A DNA stretch of 64,000 nucleotides from Escallonia rubra. Its lineage: Eukaryota > Streptophyta > Magnoliopsida > Escalloniales > Escalloniaceae. This document shows, piece by piece, positions 11,914 through 33,833 of this stretch; positions within the stretch are counted from its first letter, which is position 1, and every line of letters begins with the position of its first letter. The translations under genes and the position numbers were made by a program. The stretch is from NCBI GenBank assembly GCA_033065855.1, contig JAVXUO010002587.1, positions 310,001-374,000 on the forward strand, written 5' to 3'. The notes under the pieces were generated by a model that ran no database searches, was not told the origin of the DNA, and saw only the letters and a program-made list of their open reading frames with translations.

Positions 11914-14475
11914 ACCTCTATCTATTTCTTTTTCGGCTACGGTCTCCTTTTCCCTTTATTTTGTGCATGGGAAATCTTCTCCCATCTATTTTACTGTTTT
12001 CGCCTCCTTGCCATTCAATTCTTTATCCTGCCTATCAAGCCGCATCCAAGTAAAGTGTTCATATGGAAAAATTTTGGCTGCTACGAGGATTGAAATACTT
12101 TTTCTTTTATTTTTTATATAGCAATATTTAATAGTCATTAAATATTTTAAGTAACTTTTATTTAGTGACTTTAAAAAAATGCCGTTAAAAATTATAGTGT
12201 TAATAGAATAATCACTAGAAAACTATTAATTATCACTATTTATAGAATTATACGAAGATTCTTACAACTCAGATAGAGATTTACATATAAATTTCATGTG
12301 TCATTTGATTATTTTTGTCCAATCGAGAGAGCTTTCTAATTATTTGTCTTCATTTCTAACGTTGAGAGATTGATTTTTTCAAAACAGTTTCATGACGTGG
12401 TTGGTAAAGCCACATGGTTAGCTTTACTTTTCATTTGAAAACCTGGTACCAACCGTCACATGTATGAATGAAGAGGTGGGTTTTGTCTAACCTTTTATGC
12501 CAACATTAAAATATGGAGAAATGGCTGAACATGATCCTCTGTACAGCATACAACTATAACAGTTTTAATGATAAAAAATTATTACTAAAATATTTTATCG
12601 CTGTTATTAAAAATTATTTTGATAATTTTTCATCGCTAAAACACATTTAGCAACATTTTTCAGTTATAGCAGAAGTGATGTATAACAAAGAATCCTAATC
12701 CGCTGGAGAGATTTCTTGAAGAGAGGTAATTTCTTGAAGAGAGGTGTTACGCCTCTTCATAACCAGAACGGTGCATGTGATTTGTACAATCTTCCAAAAT
12801 TACACACTAACAAAAAATGTCTTCAGATATACCTCAAACCCTTTTTGATTTTATTTTTCGACAATTATTCTCAACATAAAGCTATGCCCGCTTTTTGGTA
12901 TCTCTTGAGGTTTTTTTGTTGGGCGGTGGAGATGGGTTTGGGATGTCAACAGCAGCTGTGTGAGTGTTGCTTTTGGGGTTGAACTTTTTGGAAGTGGTAC
13001 GGCTTACGGTCTCAAAGGGTGGGCGGAGTTGGGGACAAAAAGATGATTGATGGGTGTTGGGACCAATCTTATATCATCTTATGCTTTAAATAAGTGAAAG
13101 TGAGAGATGGGGATGAAAAAGTCTCTCTGACCTCATGTTATGAGAGGTCCAAAGTGGCTTGCCACCATTTATAATCCTTGGGCTTTAACCAAGTTCATAC
13201 TAGTGTTTCCTTTGGTTTTTTTTTTGGTTTGTAGTTCTATAGTTGTTGCAAATTCAGGAACTTTGTTGTTTGCCCATTGACACAATGTTGAAATTTTTTC
13301 AGTAGTTGGATTCTTGAATTCCAAAGTTTGCAGTTTAAGGTGCATCGTGTTAAACGAATCATTGAGTTTTATTGATTGGTAAAAGAGATGCAATATCTCA
13401 AAGTTGGGTATTTGATAAGGAGTAAAAATCATTAAAACGTGGAAAACCACGTTGCTTGAGAAATGAAAAGATTGACGATATATAAGTGGCCATGTAACTT
13501 ACCTTACTGTTCTAAAAACACAAAGTACGCATGGCCATGTATACGCATATGTGAGGTGCCGTTGCACCGCACACGCGCCCGCGGCGAAAACGTAAAGGAG
13601 TTATTGGCGCTTTTAAGCGTACTTCGCACATGCACATCATTGCTTGGAGCCTCACTCTGAATCTAACCTTACTTTTTGCAACAAATTTAGACTGGTTTGA
13701 ACATAAATGACATAACTCTTGGATTTCAGCAGAATTTATAGTTCTGTTTAAATTCAAAAGACATATTTTCATGGTGCCTCTTAGATTTTATGGCTATTCA
13801 ATGATAACCAGCTATAACTGTTTGGACGTGTTCAAGGCACATGTTGATGGTAAGAGGTTTTTCACTTTAGCATATTTCCTCTTTCTCTTAAATTTTTGTC
13901 TAAAGGCTGATTTGCAATTACCCTTAACATATCAAACATGGGCAAACATGACATCTTAAGAAAAAGTGCTGAGCATTCAACTCATGTGGCAAATGCTATC
14001 TTAAGGAAAGAGTGGTCCGCATCCGACTCACGACACTTTTCCATTTACTGCTTATCGTTGACAAGACATAAATAAGTCGTTGACTCAGTCATACCAAAGC
14101 TGATGATGTCTCGTTATCAATATCTGAAAAGGGGTAGGCAGAGGAGGGTCCTGGAGGGATGCCCATGGCCCATGGGCTTTTTGTGATTAAGCCCATACTG
14201 GGCTTGAACTTTGAACTAAGCTAACTAATTGGGCTTATTATTATTTAGTATTGGGCCAGTACCGAAGCTCAATTTAGGAATCCAAAAAGCAAACCACCAA
14301 ATATAGCGGCGTCATCGTCGTCTCTCCTCTCTCCCGCCGCCGCGAGCTCTCTCTCTCCACCAGTAAGTTGCCAATGGCTTCTCTCTCTCTCTCTCTACAA
14401 CTACACATGTACATACGTAGATAACTGTACTTTATCCTCCTCTAGGTAAGCAGTAAACGGGGAATCTGAAAAAAG
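11914..14475. other. Intergenic region upstream of the WDR74-like gene
   Basis: No gene is supported. The sequence is AT-rich to about 13.9 kb. A short foldback-like stretch (about 12,560-12,660) has complementary ATAAAAAATTATT / AATAATTTTT words. From about 14,280 the composition turns CT-rich (TCTCTCTC runs at about 14,349-14,356 and 14,382-14,396), as expected for the promoter and 5'UTR of the downstream gene. Confidence 0.45.
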
Positions 14476-23099
<8,624 letters not shown>

Positions 23100-23837
23100 T
23101 CCAACGATTGGGTTTTGTCTCTTCGCTTGTTTGGCGAGATGCGACAAGCATCCAGAGAATGCATCTTTTTTGGGTAAGCTGAGATATGAGAGGTGTAACA
23201 GGTCGAGTTAGTAGATAGCCATGTGAGTAAATTTTGGAGAATAGAGGATGCCCAGTCTCCGAGCACATTGTTTGTACCGAAATTGAGATTATTTATGTTA
23301 TTTCGTACTCTTTATCGTAATACAATGTTGTCAATGCAACACGTTGCCTTTTTTTTTTGGGTCCATAAAACGTATGCTTACTCCTATCATTGGACAAGGC
23401 AAATGTAATTGAGTTATCTATGGTCCTGGTCATAATCAAACTCTGAATAACATAGTCAATATTCAGATCAGATGGTCAACAGGTAAGGCCAGTGCCAACC
23501 TTGACTAAGTTAATCCAGCAATAACCATTGAATGAACGTGAAAATACCATGAGCGGAGGATTACGTGATTGGTCAGTTCAGCACATAAAATAACTGCTTT
23601 CAGCTTAAGTTCCAAGTAAAGCCGCTTTTGAGACACTGTTCGAAACAAAAAAATTCCTTGTGATGTTGAAAAGCCTGATGTCAAACAAGTAAACACGCAA
23701 TTTTTTTGCCGAATAGTATTCATACTAGAAGAATTCTGTCTGGCATAGTTATGATGGTAACGGAAATAGCTCGGTTGCACGAACGAACATAATCATCACT
23801 TTTACGGGTGCCACGGAAAAGAAAAAATAGCAGCACG

Positions 23838-25664
23838 TCATTGAGATGCAGCTTTGTCTTCCTTCTGCTGCAAGTACCTAATACATAGAAAACCAACAAA
23901 TCCTTGATGGACCAAACCCTAAGAAGATTAAAATTGCATAGTAATACGCATTGACGTGTAAATAAGTGGAAGGATGGTAAGAATGATCACAAGCATAAAA
24001 GTGGCAAATGCCTAAAAAGCCAAGTATCAAATAGTAATCGAGGCCTTCCTTTTGCGTACGGAAAGTTTTGACTAATTCCACACCCTTCAAGGAGATAATG
24101 ACTGAACCACCAGAGTAATTGCACACCCTTCATCCTCCTTGATCTTCCCCGTCTGTATACATATACCAGAGTAACTTTTTCTCCAATAAGAGAACCAACT
24201 TCAATAGTTAATCGATTTATGAGAGATGTCTATGGCGGGTTTAACTCACCACAGCCCTTCTGCAATATCTGAGCAAGCTATCACAGTCCTGTCAGCATAT
24301 CGATAGAGACCCACTAAAATCCCCTTCATAAACACCATCACCATCATTGTCATGTCTTCCTTATTCTGACATACCTGTTGATCGCGAATTTGAGTCACTA
24401 ATTCATTGGCACCTGCTTTCTCGCCAGGAGAAAAAGGGAGCTAAGGACAGCAATCCATTGCCATTGTCCAGAAATACCGATGCTTATAAGAAGGGTGTTC
24501 CGAATGTGTTGTTGTACATGGTGGGTCTGAGCTTATTCTGCATCATGTGTTCGGTGGTTGCCTTGGGTTTTGAATCGGGCAGAGACTACCCTAGGGGAGA
24601 GAGTGGTCGCCGATGAAAAAGCAACGGGCAAAATGGGTAGTTCAGCCATTATTTCCTTGATGGTAATGGAGTTAGCCGGAAAGGGGCAAAAAGAGCCGCA
24701 CCCTTTTTGTTTGATAAGTACATTAAGGCTTTTAAAACAAGACCTTAAAATGTATGCCACTTAGGCATCAGGAACCCCTCACGGGGCTAGAGTACTTGTA
24801 GCCATATCAAATTGACTTTTACCAAATACAGCTTTCAATAAATTGTCGAGAACTCTAATATTTTGAAACATTAAAAGGAGACACAAGTTTAGAGTAGTTG
24901 GAAACTCCTCATCTTTATTTTTTCCTCATACCCAAGCCTTAGAGATACAAATCACGTTTAACCCACTTGGTGGGCAGATGTTTTTAAGTACTCCACATAT
25001 AGTATACAATATATTATGCATTGTACTTTGTTTTGTCTAGCACAATATCGAATTCGTGGCCCGCAAAGGCCTGGCCACCTAGAGAAAGGTGGAATGGGCT
25101 TCTATTGTGTGAAGAGACAGAAAATTGTAAAAGCATACTACACTCATATGCAGGTAATTTACATTTAATCATAAATAAGAAACAAAAGTCGGCTTCAACT
25201 ACTTACCCCTGGGCCTTCGCAAAACGTGTAAGTTGATAGAGCTGCACTGTCTCATTTGAGACATGGCATGCCAGAAGTAGATAGTTCCGAGGCTGTACCA
25301 TCCATGCAAATCTCATGAACAATGCAGAATATACGCACATTGCTGCATTAGAAAGTAAGGTATGATCAGAAGCGCAACCATTATAATCAAGCTTCACTTC
25401 AAACCACCAACTAATTGCAACCTGCGGTCATGTTGCCAGATATCATTTCTGGTGGCTTTTGAGTGTCCACCAGCCCCTGCAAGTACCAAAACGTCATATT
25501 ATTTTGCAATCCCGAAGTAACTAGTTAGGTAACAAATGATCATATAAAATCCGTGCGGTAAAGAAGCATACCGCAGCAACGAATCCCCAGTTGGCTACAG
25601 GGCCCCAAAAATGTGTTGTTTTGGGGCCAACAGGACTGTTCAGAAATGCTCGAAAGGAAGCCAT
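23838..25664 (-). CDS. MPC1: Mitochondrial pyruvate carrier 1 (MPC1-like), copy 1, intact
   Basis: This is a subunit of the inner-membrane pyruvate carrier, which acts as a heterodimer with an MPC2-type partner. Coding exons (minus) are 25664-25572, 25476-25422, 25342-25207 and 23877-23838, giving 107 aa, the usual MPC1 size. Family motifs are [46 protein letters not shown] and [10 protein letters not shown]. The charged tail is [10 protein letters not shown]. Three short hydrophobic helices are expected, and the first exon carries the N-terminal amphipathic part. A 5'UTR exon ends at 26,791 (AAAG|GTAAAG) and an intron runs to an AG just before the ATG. This copy looks closest to the family consensus of the three. 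A foldback element lies just upstream of its promoter. Confidence 0.9.
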
Positions 25665-26890
25665 GCGTACCTCTGTCTGGGATTGCATTTACACAATCAA
25701 ACATCAAAGAGAGGCAGATATGCGAGACAGTAAACATGTAAACCAGACATGCAGCGCTTGCAAGTTTAGGAAATCACGTATCCCTCATACTTTGGCATAT
25801 GTTAAAATAAAAAGCCAAAGGCATACATATTGAGGGTTTTGGCCACGCCAACCATCAAATACTCTGGGCCCATTCTCAAAGATCTGAGTGACTAGGCGGA
25901 GAGAATCTATGAGAGAAGTTCTCAAACAGGGATCCCAGAAAACAGAGCGCTGGGCCGATGACTCCACCTATCAGATCAGCAAACTATGATTTCCTCTAGA
26001 TGACCTTAAGGTACTCTAGTATTTCCTTTTGGGAGGCAAGCGAGTATCCCTAAACTGTAACCACCTTTCCAATCAGCTTGGTATTGCTATCATTCTGCTT
26101 CTACTATCGAGTACCAATGTTCAATTGCATATCGATTTATCTATCTCCCGCCACGTACTGGGATTTTCCCCAAAAATAAGACAAAGATGTTACACAAACT
26201 AGGCTGACAATGCAGGATATTGTGCATATTACAGCGTAATAGAGGGAAAACATAAATTTGCAACCCGCCCGCCATACATCAGAATGTACAGAAGAGTATG
26301 GTCAAGAACAATTGGGCATTGGCACCCCTAAGAGTATACTATTGAACAGATTTGAGAATTTCAAGTCTTAGACCTCCAATTATTAGTTATCAACTTAATA
26401 GCCTCCCTTCCCAATGCAAACGAAAGTGTTACCGGTTATTTTATGCATCTCTAAAGGGGTGGGTGGGGTGTGAAAGCATCCAGCTCAAAAACAATCGAAT
26501 ACAAGACGAGAGAGGCCCAAAAGCCTAATACTGCATTCCTACCTTTCTTAGGAGATGAACTTCAACGCCCCAAAAGTTAACAATTAATTGAAGGGTTAAT
26601 GATATACCGGTTGGCGGCATAACCACAATTTCAAGCTATGAATAACAACAACAAAAAAAACAGTAGAAATGAGTGAAATCGGGTCGAAACAACACCGGAT
26701 TCGTCCAAACAAACAGCAATTATACCCTTTTGCGAGCACGTTAAAAATAGACGTACATATGTGCTATGAATCTGCGCACGAGAGCTTTACCTTTGAATGG
26801 AGATCGGTGGCCAGAAAAGTTGGAACAGCGACTTTGAACAGAGGAAGAGAGACGCCCAAGTTCGTTGTTTGCCTGTTTGGTGGTCGGGAA

Positions 26891-26900
26891 GGTATATTAA
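26891..26900 (-). promoter_or_regulatory. TATA-like promoter of MPC1 copy 1
   Basis: On the minus strand this reads TTAATATACC, about 100 bp upstream of the 5'UTR exon donor at 26,791. The flanking block is conserved in all three units, and copy 3 has a stronger TATATATA at the same place. Confidence 0.45.
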
Positions 26901-26974
26901 AGGAAGGAAAACAAGTCCTTTGGATAGTGTGTCGATTCCCTGCTAGCGTGACCATTTGAGAGATGGTGAGGCCC

Positions 26975-27265
26975 CCAAATAATTTCTGAGTTTTTTTTCC
27001 TAGATAATACTGTTTTAAAACTTAATTACAAATCTACTCAAATTTGAAACTTATTTATCCACATACCACACTTTTGAAAAATCGATGTTTTAAACCACGA
27101 CTTTAAAGTAAAAAATCGCGGTTTCAAACAACGATTTTTATTTTAAAGTCGTGGTTTCAAACAGCGATTTTCAAAAATGTAGTATGCGGGTAAATAAGTT
27201 TAAAAATAGAGTATATTGATAATTAAGTTTTAAAACAGTATTATTTAAGAAAAAAAACTCAATAA
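26975..27265. mobile_element. Foldback (hairpin) MITE-like element upstream of MPC1 copy 1
   Basis: Nearly the whole 290 bp is one inverted repeat centred near 27,125. The outer arms include ATAATACTGTTTTAAAACTT and its exact complement AAGTTTTAAAACAGTATTAT. The inner arms pair AACCACGACTTTAAA with TTTAAAGTCGTGGTT. Units 2 and 3 lack it, so it arrived after the duplication or was lost there. It has no coding capacity. A transcript of it would form a long double-stranded RNA, but transcription is not shown. Confidence 0.75.
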
Positions 27266-28120
27266 TTTTAACTTTTTAATTTTCTTTTTATAGTGAAAAT
27301 AATTCTTTGATATTTAAATTTGATACATCAGTACACCGTTCAGTGTATTCAACGGGTAAGATTGTCCACCACAAATAAATAGATAGGACCATAATTTCTT
27401 TTTGTAGAAAAAAAGTAGAGTGTGAATACCATCCCGCAGTATATATGTATGTTTGGTCCGTTGGTACGGAAATTTAAATTTGGGACATTGAGATTATTGC
27501 TCAAAACTTTTGGCACTTCTTCTGCCCTTAGGAATATAATGATTGTAACTAACACTTAAGCACGTCCTTTTGTTCCACATACTAAGGGCTTTTTTTTGTT
27601 GTTGTTGATAAATGAGAGAACGATATTGATAATGTGAAGATTATATGATTTTTACTGGTCAGTCATTTTTGGCTTTACATTTGTAACAAATAAAGTCATG
27701 ACATATCTTGACCAAAACTATCACTGACTATTACAATTACAAATCGAAAACTCACGAGCTGCCTTGCGTAGCAGGAGTTAACCCGTCAATGTATGGAATG
27801 TTAGTCCAAACAAGGAGTCCTCTATACCGCAAGATTCACACCGTTCCACTGCCGCTTCCACACACCATTGATGCGTTGCCGTTCCACTGCCGCTTCCACA
27901 CCCATTCGAAACTTTGTACCCAGATTTGACCGAAGAATCTCATATCCTTTCCCACCCAACCCCTCCTACCCTGAGGACCCACGGCTAAATTTACCTCTAT
28001 CCATTGGATTCTTTATATCAATCATGACGTCTGGAATCAATTAATATGTTCTCAACCTCAATTCTCTATTAACTTTTCTTCTTCTTTTCAAATTTTCTTT
28101 TTAAAACAGAGTGAAGTTTG

Positions 28121-28194
28121 GCTTCACATAGACCATACTCCTAACATTTTTATCACAGCAATGCTGTCTATGAATAGATTTAACTATGTGAAGC
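28121..28194. repeat. Short inverted repeat conserved in all three units (copy in unit 1)
   Basis: GCTTCACATAG (28,121-28,131) and CTATGTGAAGC (28,184-28,194) form a perfect 11-bp stem around a loop that contains ACAGCAATGCTGT. Related versions lie at about 40,210-40,290 and 49,075-49,155, between the MPC1 promoter and the OFT 3' end. It may be an old MITE older than the duplications, or part of a terminator or 3' flank. Confidence 0.5.
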
Positions 28195-28630
28195 TTGAAA
28201 GGATTTTGCCATCTTTTCCTTTAATTATCTTGTAGCAGTAGGATATGAGGGGATCAACATTCAGCAACTACATGAAACAAATCAATCACACAACCACATA
28301 TTAATTTCAGTGCTAGTCTCTCAATGTAAGTTTTATCTGCAGTTTGAAACTGAATTCAGACTTCCACAAGGAACTGGAAGCATCGTTCTCTACAAGCGTT
28401 TACAACACTCCAATCAGACATCAATGCACATTGACAGTATCAGGAAAAATGGGAAAATGTAGCAAAAAAGATACAAACAAATGAAAATCGGAATCCATGT
28501 CAGGCCTCGTAGTTTTCAGGTGTTAAATTGATCAACAAACGGCGGTATGACTGAGCTCAGTGCTTGCACATGCACTCAGGCACTGGATATGCTATCACGT
28601 CTCGATTTCTCTTGTTAGTCCTCAGCTTAG

Positions 28631-29104
28631 TGTCCCGCACTTTTTATATGGAGGCTAATTTTAGAAGAAACGCCACGCAGGCGCTCATTAGGCACTTACG
28701 GGACGCTTCGTGGACGCTTACTTGGCAGTTAGAAGACAAGGCTTCCGGAAGGTTGAACATGTGTAACATGTTTAACATATGTAACATGTGTGAATATTCT
28801 AAAGTAGGAAAGTATTCTAGAATTCTAGAAGCATAATAGGATCCGTAGGATCGAATGTATCTCCACCGTTCGTTGAGGAGGTGGACTAGTATAAATAGAT
28901 GAGGCCTCACTTGGCCAAAACACACAAGTATTCTTGTACACAAGCAATACAAGCATACATTCTCCCAAACTCTCTCTCTTGTTCTTCTTTGTGTGTTCTC
29001 ATCTAGCATCGCCTAGTCCGAGTGGAAGGCTGACTTAGCACAAGCAAGGGGCTTGTCCGCTAAGTGCCGCACGGTTTCGGCTTAGAGAAGTTCGGTCCGT
29101 GACA
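28631..29104 (+). repeat. 5' LTR of the gypsy element (474 bp)
   Basis: It starts TGTCCCGC and ends GTGACA (TGT...ACA). A TATAAATA word at about 28,890 is the likely promoter core. Confidence 0.93.
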
Positions 29105-29106
29105 GG

Positions 29107-29118
29107 TGGTATCAGAGC
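29107..29118 (+). other. Primer binding site (initiator tRNA-Met)
   Basis: TGGTATCAGAGC lies two bases after the 5' LTR and is complementary to the 3' end of plant initiator tRNA-Met. Confidence 0.9.
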
Positions 29119-29154
29119 CTGGTTGCGACGAGTCGTGCCAAGCAAGGAGCAACA

Positions 29155-32100
29155 ATGGCAGGCAAGGATACTAATGTGGGAGCATCCGGAGTTGTCGAGG
29201 AGAATGTCGTGGTGGAACGTGGGCGAGATCTACTTCCACCAATCGGTGGGAAGAAGAGCCGTAGCCAAAGCAAATCAAGAGATGCAATCTCTTCTTTGGA
29301 CGGCCGCACTTGTGTCTTGGAGGAAGCCATGGGCGATACGAAAGACCGATTGGGCTTCGTCGAGCAAAACCTCCAAACCTTGGAGGATCATGTGTTGGAG
29401 GAGCTCGAGTCGCTCAAGAAGGCTGTGATGGGCGAAGATGAGTTGCGCACTCGATTCATGGAGTTGTTCGCGAATCTTCAAGAACAACTCGATGTGGTAA
29501 AAGTTGGCGTGGAGGAGACGAGGCAAGAAATGGCCATGTGCAAGAGTGTCATTGCGGGTGGAGCCATCGTCACTTCTAGTCCAAGGGTGGACACGCCAAA
29601 GCCGAAGGAATTTGGTGGCAAGCGTGATGCGAAGGAGCTAGACAACTTCATATGGCATATGGAGCGCTACTTCGAAGGTGCTAACATCACGGATGAAAAG
29701 GCTAAGGTAAGGACTGCTACCCTCTATCTCACTGACACAGCTACTCTATGGTGGCGTAGAAAACACAATGATATCGAGAAGGGTCTATGCACCATAGACA
29801 CTTGGGAAATGTTCAAGAAGGAGATCAAGAGGCAGTTCTACCCCGAGAATGTTACCTACGAAGCAAGGAAGAAATTAAGGGAGTTGAAGCATAAGAGTAG
29901 CATCCATGATTACGTGAAGGAGTTCACTACTCTCATGCTCCACATTCCCAACATGACGGAAGAGGACCTCCTCTTCAACTTCATTGACGGCCTCCAAAAT
30001 TGGGCTAAGCAAGAACTTCAACGCCGAGGCGTGAAGGATCTTGACGAGGCCATAGCGGTGGCGGAGTCGTTAATGGAGTATGCAAGAGTGGGGGACTCCT
30101 CGAAGGGGAAGAATGTACAAGTGGCTTCGAAGGGTAACCATGCCAAAGGTGGGGGAGACAAACCCAAGGCGTGGAACAAGTGGAATAACCAAGCCGGCAC
30201 CAACAAATTCGAGGGCCATGGCAAGCTAGAGGAGAGGCGAGCCAAGAGTAAGCCCAAGGACGGATGTTTCTTTTGCGGAGGGCCGCATTGGGCAAGGGAT
30301 TGCCCACGACAAGGCAAGCTAAATGCCTTGGTCGAGGAGAACGAGGAGCTTGAGGAAGGAGATGTGCACATGGGCTCGCTCCAAATCCTCAATGCTTTAA
30401 ATGCCAAAGCCGTGGCGAAGGTCTCGATGGGTAAGGGACAAGCTTCTACGGGCAATGGGTTGCTTTACGTGGAGGCTCAGTTGAATGGGAAGCCCGCGCA
30501 AGTGATGGTTGATACGGGGGCAACCCACAACTTCGTCACAATGGAAGAGGCCAAGCGGTTAGGCCTTAAAGTGGTTGGCAGCGGAGGATGGCTAAAGTCC
30601 GTCAACACCAACGCAAAGCCTCTACAAGGCGCGGCACGATAAGTGGAAATGTGCCTTGGTTCGTGGAGGGGATTGGTGGATTTTTCGGTGGCCCCGATGG
30701 ATGACTTCAAGGTCGTGATAGGCCTTGACTTCTTGCGGCAAGTGAATGCCTTGGTGTCGCCTTACAGCAATGCGGTGCACATCATGGAGAAGGGAGTATC
30801 ATGTGCGGTGCCTACGTCCGGGGGGACTTCTAGCGCCAAGACTCTAGCCTCCATGCAACTGTCGGCGATGCAAATCGTGAAGGGAGTCAAGAAAGGAGAG
30901 GCAACCTTCTTGGCGGCCTTAAAGATGGAAGACCATGTGGGGGACTCCACCGAACCACTACCGAGGGAGATCGAGGAAGTCCTTGAGGGGAACAAGGACG
31001 TGATGCCGCCCGAGTTGCCAAAGCGACTTCCACCTAGGAGGGAGGTGGATCATCAAATCGAGCTTGAGCCGGGGGCCAAGCCACCATCAATGGCACCTTA
31101 TAGGATGGCACCGCCAGAATTGGAGGAGTTGCGGAGACAATTGACCGAACTAAGGGAGGCGGGATACATCCAACCTTCCAAAGCACCCTATGGAGCGCCG
31201 GTACTATTTCAAAAGAAGCACGATGGTACGTTGCGGATGTGCATAGACTATCGGGCTCTTAACAAGGTAACGGTCAAGAACAAGTATCCAATTCCATTGA
31301 TCGCGGATCTTTTTGACCAACTTGGGAGGGCCAAGTTCTTCACCAAATTGGACCTAAGGTCGGGGTATTATCAAGTTCGCATAGGCGAAGGAGATGAACC
31401 CAAGACTACCTGTGTCACAAGATATGGAGCGTTCGAGTTCTTGGTCATGCCGTTCGGCTTGACCAACGCCCCAGCCACGTTTTGCACGCTCATGAACAAG
31501 ATATTCCACCCTTACCTTGATCAGTTTGTGGTGGTCTATCTTGACGACATCGTGATATATAGCGATACCTTGGAGGAGCACGTGGAACATCTCAAGACAG
31601 TGTTCAAGGTGTTGCGAGAGAACGAGCTCTATGTCAAGCGGGAGAAGTGCTCGTTCGCCAAGGAAGAGGTGCACTTCCTTGGTCACATCATCAAGGGCGG
31701 AATGCTTCGGATGGACAAAGAGAAGGTGAAGGCGATCAAGGAGTGGGAGGCACCCACGAAGGTCTCCGAGCTACGGTCATTCCTTGGCCTAGCTAATTAT
31801 TATCGGCGGTTTATAAAGGGCTACTCAGCCAAGGCAGCCCCGCTAACGGACCTACTCAAGAAGGGGAAAACGTGGGAGTGGTCCAAGAGGTGCCAATCTG
31901 CCTTCGAAGGATTGAAGGAGGCAGTGACGGAAGAGCCGGTGCTAGCTCTTCCCGACCACACGAAGGTGTTCGAGGTGCAAACGGATGCATCCGACTTTGC
32001 AATTGGAGGAGTGCTGATGCAAGAGGGGCATCCAATAGCTTTTGAAAGCCGCAAGCTAAACGACACCGAGCGGAGGTACACGGTGCAAGAGAAGGAGATG

Positions 32101-33822
32101 ACCGCAGTGGTTCATTGCCTACGCACGTGGAGGCACTACCTGTTGGGGAGTCGGTTCTTGATCAAGACCGACAACATAGCTACTAGCTACTTCCAATCTC
32201 AAAGGAAGTTAAGTCCAAAGCAAGCTAGGTGGCAAGACTTCTTGGCCGAGTTCGACTATGTGATGGAGTACAAACCGGGCAAGGCCAACTTGGTAGCGGA
32301 TGCCTTAAGTCGGAAGGCGGAATTGGCGGCTATGTCGAAGGCAAAGGGAGACATCCTAGAAGGAATCAAGGAGGGCATGGAGCATGATCCCTTAGCCAGA
32401 CAACTCTTCAAGCTTGCGGAGAGTGGACAAACCCAACGATTTTGGGTGGAAGACGGCCTTCTCTACACGAAGGGCCAACGGGTGTATGTTCCCAAGTGGA
32501 ACAACTTGAGGAAGACGATCATTCGAGAGTGTCACGACACTCCGTGGGCTGGTCATCCGGGGCAACGACGGACATATGCCTTGGTGGAGGCATCATACTA
32601 CTGGCCCCAAATGAAGGACGAAGTGGAGGCGTACGTGAAGACTTGTCTTGTGTGCCAACAAGACAAGGTGGAGAACCAATTGCCAGCGGGATTACTCGAG
32701 CCTTTGCCCATCCCCGCACATCCGTGGGAGAGTGTAAGCATGGACTTCATTACATGCTTGCCAAGATCGGAGGGATGTGGCTCGATTATGGTTGTGGTGG
32801 ACCGGTTTTCCAAGTACGCAACTTTTGTAGCATCCCCAGCCGACTGCACAGCGGAGGAAGCAGCTCGGTTATTTTTGAAGAATGTGGTGAAGTATTGGGG
32901 ACTACCGAAGGTTATAGTAAGCGACCGAGACCCAAGGTTTACGGGGAAATTTTGGACAGAATTGTTCAAACTCCTTGGCTCGGAGCTGCACTTCTCAACG
33001 AGCTTTCACCCTCAGACTAATGGACAGACAGAACGGGTGAACGCTCTACTTGAGTGTTACTTGCGGCACTTTGTTAGTGCCAACCAGACGGATTGGGCAA
33101 GACTTTTGGACGTGGCTCAGTTTTCGTACAATCTGATGAGGAGCGAGGCCACGAACCAAAGTCCTTTTGAGATTGCCATAGGGCAACAACCGCTCACTCC
33201 CCTTGCATTGGCGGGTGACTACAAGGGGAGAAGCCCATTGGCGGCGCAAGTGGCAAGGTCATGGAACGAGCAAGCAGACGTGGCACGCTCTTACCTTGAC
33301 AAAGCCGGGCGCAAGATGAAGAAGTGGGCGGATAAGAGACGGCGGCCGAAAGAGTACAACCTTGGGGACATGGTGATGTTAAAGCTGCTTCCGCAACAGT
33401 TTAAGTCCTTCAGGAAAGTACATAAAGGGCTGATTCGAAGGTACGAAGGACCCTTTCCCATCGTGGCAAAAGTTGGGAAAGTATCCTATCGATTGGAGTT
33501 GCCGCCAAAGTTGAAGATTCACCCGGTCTTCCATGTCAGTTTACTAAAGCCTCATTATGACGACAAGGAAGACCCAAGCCGTGGAGAGAGTCATAGGGCA
33601 CCAACAGCAGTGGTGAGGTCCTATGACAAGGAAGCCGAGTACGTGCTTAGCGACAAGATCGAACGAAGACGAGGTGTTCCACCAACGCGGCACTACTTGG
33701 TGAAATGGAAGGGATTGCCGGAGAGAGAAGCTACATGGGAATCAGCAAATGATCTTTGGCAGTTCCAAAACATCGTAGACCGATACTGCGAGGAGGTTGC
33801 GACGAGGGCGTCGCAAGATTAG
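29155..33822 (+). pseudogene. gag-pol polyprotein of the gypsy element, one frame with a single internal stop
   Basis: One continuous frame of 1,555 sense codons, broken only by TAA at 30,640-30,642. Gag lies in the first ~370 residues. The zinc knuckle CFFCGGPHWARDC (CX2CX3HX4C) is at about residue 370, and the protease catalytic site VDTGAT at about residue 450. The stop falls inside the protease, before its VVIGLDFL strand. After it come reverse transcriptase with [10 protein letters not shown] (about nt 31,540), RNase H with [11 protein letters not shown] (about nt 31,980) and integrase with an HHCC zinc finger (about nt 32,530-32,660). The integrase D-D-E residues include VSDRDPRF and [12 protein letters not shown], and the frame ends in a chromodomain with [17 protein letters not shown] (about nt 33,690). 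The stop is not at the usual gag/pol border, so it looks like a point mutation, not a programmed signal. Confidence 0.92.
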
Positions 33823-33833
33823 GTGGGGGAGAA
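33821..33833 (+). other. Polypurine tract of the gypsy element
   Basis: The purine-rich AGGTGGGGGAGAA lies directly before the 3' LTR and overlaps the end of the pol frame. It is the expected primer for plus-strand synthesis. Confidence 0.8.

Noticed and set aside
28564..28836. Open frames across LTR sequences (also 33,797-34,039 and the minus-strand 121-codon frames)
   Set aside because: They are the same non-coding LTR sequence read twice, once per LTR.
30640..30642. TAA as a programmed gag/pol read-through signal
   Set aside because: It falls inside the protease domain, not at the gag/pol border; a point mutation is simpler.
32442..33020. 192-codon plus-strand frame as a separate retroelement gene
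   Set aside because: It is an alternative frame of the pol integrase region with no domain of its own.
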